In this document: positions 57,801 through 64,000 of the stretch, piece after piece
How the letters are laid out: every line of letters begins with the position of its first letter
Position numbering within the stretch: position 1 is the first letter of the stretch
Notes under the pieces: model-generated
The model's input: the letters and a program-made list of their open reading frames with translations, nothing else
The model's database searches: none
Told to the model about the DNA's origin: nothing
Assembly (NCBI GenBank): GCA_031213475.1
Contig: JARUPZ010000005.1
Span: forward strand, 7,498,988-7,562,987
From: Nereocystis luetkeana
Taxonomy: Eukaryota > Sar > Phaeophyceae > Laminariales > Laminariaceae
Direction of reading: 5' to 3'
DNA length: 64,000 bases
Position numbers and translations under genes: made by a program

Positions 57801-58475
57801 CTACCCCTGGAAAACGCCTTCCTAGATTTGTGTCGCGCGAAGCGGTCGGCTGTGCCTTTCTTCGCTCGTCGTCGACTTGCTCACTCACCACACGTCGATG
57901 TTGCGTTACCTTGCGTCATCTCGGACGCCCTTGTAGCAAGTCACGTACGTACAGATTGAACCCCCGCGGGACCTGTGCTGCCGTTTTGAGCGTGAACGAC
58001 TCGAGGAAATTTCAACAGCGGAGTACGTTATTTTCACTCGATATATACGTGTATGTCTACTGTACGTAGTAGTGGCCGCAACTTTACTGTACTAGTATAT
58101 ATATAATATGAATATATACATATATATAGGTATATAAATATATAATATACATATATATTATACATATATATGTATAAATATATATATATATATAATATCA
58201 TATATTAAGTGAGTAACATAATTGAGTTCGCGACCTCAAGACTATGCTGACGTGTGCTGAAAACTTGCGCCTCCAATCGAGAGAGCTGCATTGGACATAC
58301 CTGTTCTTTTTTTTTCGTTTCTTGCGATGAGACATCCTATCTTCTTATGACGAATAAGATGTCGTGCTGTATCTATTAAATACCTGCAAAACCGCTGGGT
58401 GTTTCCGTCTGCTTCGATGGGGCCGAGAAGACGTCGCCACGCCCACCCCGCTTCGCAAACGCGACCTAAAAGGGT

Positions 58476-58593
58476 TATTACGGGGGACCATAGTTAATAG
58501 GACCTATGGTACACACAAAAACCTACCAGGTATATGTTTTGCAATTTTTACGAACACTATTTGGTCCTATTTACTCTGGTCCCCCGTAATAGC
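58476..58593. mobile_element. Element A, copy 16, with TACCWGGTA insertion
   Basis: TATTACGGGGGACCATAG to CTCTGGTCCCCCGTAATA. The core reads AACCTACCAGGTATATG where the empty allele would be AACCTATATG. Confidence 0.9.
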
Positions 58594-61296
58594 CCATGAA
58601 GGGGTTTTTATCTACCGGTATCACACTGTAGCACAGCGCCATTTTTTGTTGTTGTTGTTGTTGCTTATCTACGTATCTATCTGGAGTAATTGGATTTCTG
58701 GATTCTCCTTTTATGCTGATGGTGTCATCGGAACAAGCGCCACGCATGGTTCGATGGTAAAAAATAAAAGGGCAAACGCCAAAATCAGTTATACCTCATT
58801 CGTTCGAGCCAAAATCAGGTACATATTAAAACCAAGTGAAAAGCGCGCGCCCCGAGCGGTGTTGTGTCCACGAAGAAAGTCGGGTAAAATGAAGCGTGCC
58901 ACATGGCCTCCAAAACCAAAATCGTTTAGTTTTCTTTAGAATGTAAATACCACGGGCTTCACTTGGACCTGCAGAGAGTCACTATTAATAGGCTTCGTGT
59001 CGTTTGTTTTGCCACGGCGGGGGCGCCAACAAGAGTATTTTCTCTGGCGCCCCCCCCCGTTGGCAGCTCTAAATCTTCTAGACCGTCCTCGCGGAACCAC
59101 CTGCTCGCACGAAATTATCTTGCCGTACCAAACCTGAGACCACCTCGACGCGGGGTGATGCAGAGTGCGGACAACGACCATGCTGCTGTATAAACCGCTG
59201 TGACCACACCACACATAGAAAACAACATGTTTCGAACGTTTTGTTGTTGTTGCTGGTTTTGTTTGCTTTTATTTGCAAACGTTTTGCGTGTCGGAGGTAG
59301 GGGGTACGTCGAACCTGTGAGGAGTAGGCGGAGCTACAACAGAAGCCGTGTAACACCAGCATGTGCGCCGGATGTCGCGGCCGAAGATTCACACGAGTGA
59401 GTGAGTGTGCCTGTAAATAAATCACTCCCATTCTCTGTGGGCAGATGTGGAGAACAATCTCGAACTCTTCTTGGCATTACGTCTGAGTTTCCATCCTCAC
59501 AACGCTGCTGCGAAACCTCTTGGGCTTCTCGCGAGCCGGCGACCAGCGGCTGTCCAGGTCGTCAACGAAGCACCCTTGTATACTACATACAGCACATTAC
59601 CCCTGAGCGACTCAAGACCGCAGCTGGCGGCGGAAATAGGAAACCGCGACCTCACCCTCTCCTCCCCACCTCCCGCCCGAACCAAAAACAAAACAACCTT
59701 AATTTTAGTATTAAAGCAAAACTGACGAGCAACCCACGGGGAAGTTGATTCACACCACACCATACAACACTTGGGACACTATTTGCAGGCGTGCAAGGAA
59801 CTTACCGCTCCCCCCCCCCAGAAAAAAAATAAGACTGGTATAAGTAATCTGCAGTAGTACATAGGCTGACCCCTTGTCCCCTTTGGGCGCCGCCGCCACA
59901 GCCAACACGTAGAGAAAATGCACGGAAGTTAAGTACAGCACTGACCAAAATCTCACGTACAACATTCGCGCGAAGCGCGGTTAGGTACACAGTTAATACT
60001 CGCAAAACTGCACCCACCCACCTTTAAGGGCAAGCTGGTTCACACCACACCACGATTGGTTGACTTTATTCGCAGGAGTAGAGTAAAAGGGCTTCCGCCT
60101 CCTGTCCAAACCCAAACTGCTCGAAATCAACACTTATCTGCAGCACTAAAAATGCTACCCCTCTCCTCCTCCCCGCCGCCGCCGCCAAATATGAAATATA
60201 TAGAAACAACATGGAAGGCGTGCACGGGTCTTCTTGACTACATAGCGGCATTTACAAGCGCGATAACGAGCCAACAGGGCGCACATCCCGCCACCCTACT
60301 CACTCCCACCATCTCCTCTCACCCTCTTCAACCATCTTTCAAAAAACAAACATTCGATCGCCCTCTCGCCGAACGAATGCTGTATGTTGCAGTCAGCAAG
60401 TTTACCCCTTTTTTTCGACCTTTCGCCCCCTCCTCTCCGCCCAACCTGCACGTCCGACTAACATTACGGCACCATCACCCCCCCCCCCACCGCCACACTA
60501 TTTGGGCTCAGAATTTCGTCCATCCTTCCCCAAGCATGATCCCGTAATCACTACCCTATATACGTAGTCCCCCCCTTGCGCCCTTCCCTTCCCCCCTGAG
60601 TAGTTTTTGTTTCGCGTGTGTGACGTTTGTTTGCCACTCGCGCCCAATACTGTTGATGGCTGATGGCCCCACCGACTAAGCAAACACCCCCATATCCCCC
60701 CTATGTATTGGCATCATATCAACCGTTGAGATGGAGGAGTGATGCGCCATGCATCAAGACGGGGGCGATCCCATGCAACAACGAGATGGGATCTTTGCCA
60801 CGGAGCCGCTTACTGCTCACTCTGTGGTGTCAACCGAAACTGGGCGGCAGTGGGCGTACGGCGAGCGTATCCAAACAAACAAGAAATAACAATCGCCGGG
60901 GGGGGAAGAGATCACGTAAAACGTGAGCGCCTACTCGTACGTAATAAATCTTGGAGAAGGATGAGCGGAAAGAGGAGGGGCAGGTAGCGGACAACCGCCG
61001 AAAAATGATGAGCACAAAAAAAAGGAAGGAGGGGGAGGGGGGATGGGGGGGGGGAGAATCTGCCACGCCCAAATCGTGGGCGAGCCGTGGTCAGCGGGTG
61101 GCCGTCATCACCCTTGAAACAGGTATCAAGCCTCTCCCCGCGGGTACAGCGAGGACGATCATCGTCACCATCACCATCTTCATCATCGTCGCCACCACCA
61201 TCTTCAACATCGTCGTCAGAGTCATCTTCGTCGTCGTTCCCATCCGCATGATCATGATCATCGTCACCATCGTCGTCATCCTCGCCCTCATCACCA

Positions 61297-61849
61297 TTAT
61301 CCCCACGATGCCGCAACTTTGAGGATGTGGGAAACGAACGCTGTACGTTTTGCTTGGAGGGCATCGCTAGGGGAGGAAGAGCCGGGCCGCCGGAGCGGTG
61401 GGTGGGCTGGCGCGACCTCATATTCACAGTCGCCCTCGCCGTCACCGTCGTCGCCACCGCCGCCGCCACCGCCAGCGGTACCAGCAGCACCGTAGTCCCG
61501 GCCGCGCTTAGTACCACTAGGCGAAGACGGCGGCGACCACTGCTGCTCGATGTCGCTCACAGTATCGCTGTTGGCGATGTCGCTTTGGGCGTAGATGCTG
61601 CTGTCACTAGCATATCCGCCGCCGCCGCCGCCACCACCACCACCACCACCACTACCACCGTCGCCACCACTGCCGCCGCAGCCGCCACCACTACCACCGC
61701 CACCACCTCCACCTCCACCACCACCTTCACCACCGCAAAACCAGCCCCCACTACCTCCACGGTACCCGTCACCACTACCGCCACCAACACCACCACCACC
61801 GTGGCCGCCGCCGTCACCTCCAGCTGCAGTAGCAGCAGCAGCACCGCCA
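61297..61849 (-). CDS. Coiled-coil gene: last exon, Gly-rich
   Basis: The acceptor CCCCTTAG|T after a C tract leaves one base, matching the phase 2 exit of the previous exon. About 70 mostly Gly residues coded by GGT/GGC triplets are followed by a non-repetitive Ser/Asp-rich and then basic tail ending HILKVAASWG. An alternative is a donor in AAA|GTTGCG linking to the acidic stretch downstream; this is less likely. Confidence 0.72.
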
Positions 61850-64000
61850 CTAAGGGGGGGGGGGGAGTCCGGGCAGGGACATTAAGACCAGATAGGGGTA
61901 GCAGACGCGGGGGGGGGGGGGGGGGGGGATGTGAGCGCTGAAAAACGCGTGCGAACAAGGCGAACATACGAATGAAAATGCCTATAATCTCGTGGAGAAA
62001 CCGTAGTGAGCGAACCCGGAACCAAATGATTTGACGCATATATAGTTCGGAGCAAACTCGGATTACGAGTACGTACTGACATTGGAGATCTTGTCATTTG
62101 TCAAAGCTGAACTTTGCATTTCATATTGTGTAAAAACAGTTTGTGTTATGTATTTCTTTCTTCGTTTGTCCTGCTTTCCAAAGCATTTTCTAGTATTTTA
62201 ATGCATTCAAATGTATTTGAAAACATAAAACGATACCTAGTACCTGGTGCCATCGCCTTTTTCCAAGCGGTTTCCGAGGGAAAAGGCAGCAATCGTGTTC
62301 TAATTTACGTTTGGTTTCAGAAAGCGCCCAATTATCAGGGCCAACATCGTTTTCAATAGGCAGAGGCGCTTCCGGCTCGTTCTCGAAGAAACGAACTCGA
62401 TCGTACATCGCAGTACATCGTGTTCGCGATCACGATACGATACGATGTTCTGCTGGGGTCCGGGGCATGTGTTCGAGATGCCGGGCTGGACTCATGGCGG
62501 TTCCAATCAAGATTACACCGTGATCGTAAAGCACCATACACAACCAAACTCGTAAAAACGCCTGACGAACACAACACAGCCCGCTAGTCCCCTAGCCCCC
62601 TCGGCCCGTGCGTGCATCCATGCAGCCTCCGCACTCACCAGTTCAGCTCGGCCGTAGCGGCTGCCGCAGGGTCAGCAGCGTCGGCGGCGGGGGAAGCGGG
62701 GATAGCCGGAGCGGGGGTAGCGGGGATAGCCGAAGCGGGGGTAGCGGGGGCGGGGGCGGGGGCGGTGGCAGAGGGTGTCGATGGGCGGTACCCCGACGAG
62801 TTGACCGCAGTTCCCTGCACACAGGAGTGGCGTGTAGGAGCAACAGCGACGAAAAAGAGGACAAGAGAAAGGGTCAGAGAGAGAGAGTCGAGACGACGGG
62901 GGGGTGGGGTGTGCAAATCGTAAACACGCTTATCGCGGCGAGTCTACCGTTAGTTTTCACGGAATGGTCGTCTCCAACAAGGAGGTCGAGGAAAATCCGC
63001 GTAACCCGATGATCGTGTTAGCATCGCCGTCATGCCACTCGCCCGTACACAACACACAGTACGGCAACGAAGGGCGAGGCAAAGCAGGGCAAGAGGTTAC
63101 ATACGCAAACCTCACGCCCGTACGTCACACGACACTCATTAAATCCCTGGTCGCGAGCTCTCATGCAATTCCAAAACTGGCTACGCGACCGCGTCTACTT
63201 CGCGTTTCTTACTGTAGAGGGCTCCAACCACACGTAACTCCAACCACGTCGCTTCATCCTCCTCCCCTCCCCCCCTTCTCCCCTTCCTCCCCACCCCCTC
63301 TTTCCTCTTCCCCCCCCCCCCCCCCCCCCACCCACCTGGACCGGATTTCCGGCCATAGCAGCTCCACCGCCGGGGAACCGATCTTCATGCATGCTGAGGA
63401 CGGTCACGACTAGCTCCTGGTGGCACGTGAACCAAGCGGTCTTGGTTTTAAGAAAAGCCATGACTCGCAGCCTTTCCTCCTCCTTCTCTCTCTCCTTCTT
63501 GGCCGCGACCTCGGCTGCCATTCTCTGGGCCAGATCTTTCTGGGCGTTCATATCACGAGAAAACATGGCTCTGAGAGCTCCCTCCGTCTCGCCCACGGCT
63601 TGAACGTGGCGGAGAACGAACGCTTTGTGATCCTCGCGGGCTTTCGTCGCTTCCGCTTCCGCCTTCGCCGTCGCGCGTTCCGCACCCGCGATTCTCAAGG
63701 CTGCCGCCACCGCCGCCTCCCCCGCCGCCGTCGCTGCCTCTGCCTCGAAGTCTTTCTTCGCCGCCGCCACTTCTGCCTCCACTACCGCTGCGGCTTCCTC
63801 CGCTGTCGCGGCTGCTGTCGCTTGCGCTTGAGCCGAAGCGTCCGAAATAATTTTCCGTGCCTTCTCAGTAGCCGCGGCCACGATTTTTTCGGCATCTGCT
63901 CTACTCGCCGCCTGGAGCTCCTCCGCCTCAGCGGCCGCTCTTGACTTGGTCGCCGACTTCTCCATCACCGCTGCTCCCACTCTGGCGTCCAACACCGCTG
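61297..64000 (-). CDS. Ala-rich coiled-coil protein with Pro/Ala and Gly-rich C-terminal region, 5' end beyond window
   Basis: Three exons join in phase: 64000(+)-63336, 62814-62639 and 61849-61297, giving 463 residues to TAA at 61297. The first exon is a long Ala/Glu/Lys heptad-rich helix (AEAEELQAASRADAEKIVAA ... KKEREKEEERLRVMAFLKTK), then TAWFTCHQELVVTVLSMHED. The middle exon is Pro/Ala-rich with PATPAPAIPA repeats. The last is Gly-rich, then SDSSIYAQSDIANSDTVSDI, EQQWSPPSSPSGTKRGRDYG and a short C-terminus. No family recognised. A structural or scaffold role is a guess from composition. The SPPSSPSGTKR segment could be a phosphorylation target (inference). Confidence 0.8.
62639..62814 (-). 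CDS. Coiled-coil gene: Pro/Ala-rich exon
   Basis: Acceptor GTGTGCAG|GGA, donor ACTG|GTGAGT. Encodes GTAVNSSGYRPSTPSATAPA, PATP/SAIPATPAPAIPASPA repeats and AAAATAELN. Phase 0 in, 2 out. Confidence 0.75.
63336..64000 (-). CDS. Coiled-coil gene: exon with helix
   Basis: Open from the window edge to the donor CAG|GTGGGT. Ends ...FPGGGAAMAGNPVQ, phase 0. More than 150 consecutive residues are Ala/Glu/Lys/Arg-rich with no Pro, predicting a single long helix. Confidence 0.85.

Larger units (their letters stand above)
1387..58532. repeat. TACCWGGTA dispersed 9-bp palindrome (about 34 copies; span of all sites)
   Basis: Perfect copies read by eye start at 1387, 5419, 6786, 7008, 7019, 10680, 10712, 12505, 12512, 12573, 12588, 14396, 14519, 14526, 17535, 17754, 18538, 18624, 19054, 19642, 19789, 20964, 22727, 24735, 36224, 36668, 36904, 38056, 38159, 38316, 43073, 44947, 55819 and 58524. 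Uniform base composition predicts about 0.5 in 64 kb. None is in a called exon. None was seen between 24.75 and 36.2 kb. Tandem copies share a TA (12505/12512, 14519/14526). Several are 7-bp insertions at TA within element A. Confidence 0.85.
55268..61296. other. Gene-poor interval downstream of the channel gene
   Basis: Holds element D (55550-55745 and 57255-57800), element A copy 16, an AT repeat at 58090-58205, CAG runs at 56645-56676 and 56825-56850, and a diverged duplication of about 200 bp (59740 onward and 60030 onward). A minus frame at 59965-59815 begins with a signal-peptide-like MLYVRFWSVLYLTSVHFLYV and ends at a good donor (GCG|GTAAGT), but no following exon was found. GAC/GAT-rich repeats at 61090-61296 would encode an acidic stretch only in a frame not linked to the neighbouring gene. 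Confidence 0.55.

Noticed and set aside
1387..58532. Idea that TACCWGGTA is a transcription-factor site or a Dcm-like methylation site
   Set aside because: The core matches CCWGG, but its gain as CCWGG+TA at TA inside mobile elements points to an insertion process, not to conserved regulatory placement.
1163..58593. Idea that the repeated GGGGGACCATAG...CTATGGTCCCCC blocks are regulatory hairpins or small-RNA genes
   Set aside because: Nested insertions and copies in introns, intergenic DNA and inside each other fit mobile elements better. A secondary role cannot be excluded.
60912..61296. Acidic Asp-rich minus-strand frame
   Set aside because: A GAC/GAT repeat just beyond the stop of the coiled-coil gene and in a different frame; no acceptable donor or acceptor pair links it.

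Overview
This is a window of an intron-rich nuclear genome. No operons, Shine-Dalgarno sites, rRNA, tRNA or CRISPR arrays were seen. Coding sequence is a small fraction, cut into exons of about 80-900 bp by introns of 0.3-6 kb that are full of microsatellites, poly-G/poly-C runs and short inverted-repeat elements. The gene set (N-myristoyltransferase, a PH-ankyrin-TRP-IQ channel) and the C-rich acceptors suggest an alga or other stramenopile-like protist. A brown alga is my best guess, but this is inference from style and not from a diagnostic gene.

Layout. (1) 103-5171, minus strand: N-myristoyltransferase (NMT), five clear exons; the C-terminus runs off the left edge and the extreme N-terminus was not found. 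(2) 5.2-14.8 kb: repeat-rich, no convincing gene. (3) 14806-15681, minus strand: the last exon, or the whole, of an Ala/Ser/Lys/Gly-rich protein. (4) 15.7-24.2 kb: repeat-rich, no convincing gene. (5) 24169-55267, plus strand: one large gene rebuilt here from about 22 phase-compatible exons, encoding about 1,125 residues: PH domain, low-complexity linker, ankyrin repeats, six-helix TRP-type channel and a C-terminal IQ motif. Its 6-kb intron between the pore and S6 holds at least two exons of a minus-strand gene for a small Cys/His metal-binding protein. (6) 55.3-61.3 kb: repeats, AT-rich stretches, no firm gene. (7) 61297-64000, minus strand: the 3' part of a gene for an Ala-rich coiled-coil protein with Pro/Ala and Gly-rich tails, continuing past the right edge.

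Mobile sequences dominate the rest: at least 16 copies of a ~110-bp inverted-repeat element (A), two copies of a ~250-bp element (B) with clean TA duplications, about nine copies of a ~100-bp palindrome (C), a ~540-bp dispersed repeat (D), a ~75-bp dispersed repeat (E) and a fold-back element (F). Several are nested. The most unusual signal is a 9-bp palindrome, TACCWGGTA, present about 34 times where chance predicts about 0.5. By comparing copies of element A that have or lack it, it can be shown to arise by insertion of 7 bp at a TA dinucleotide. This looks like the excision footprint of an unidentified TA-targeting transposon, or an ultrashort insertion of unknown mechanism.
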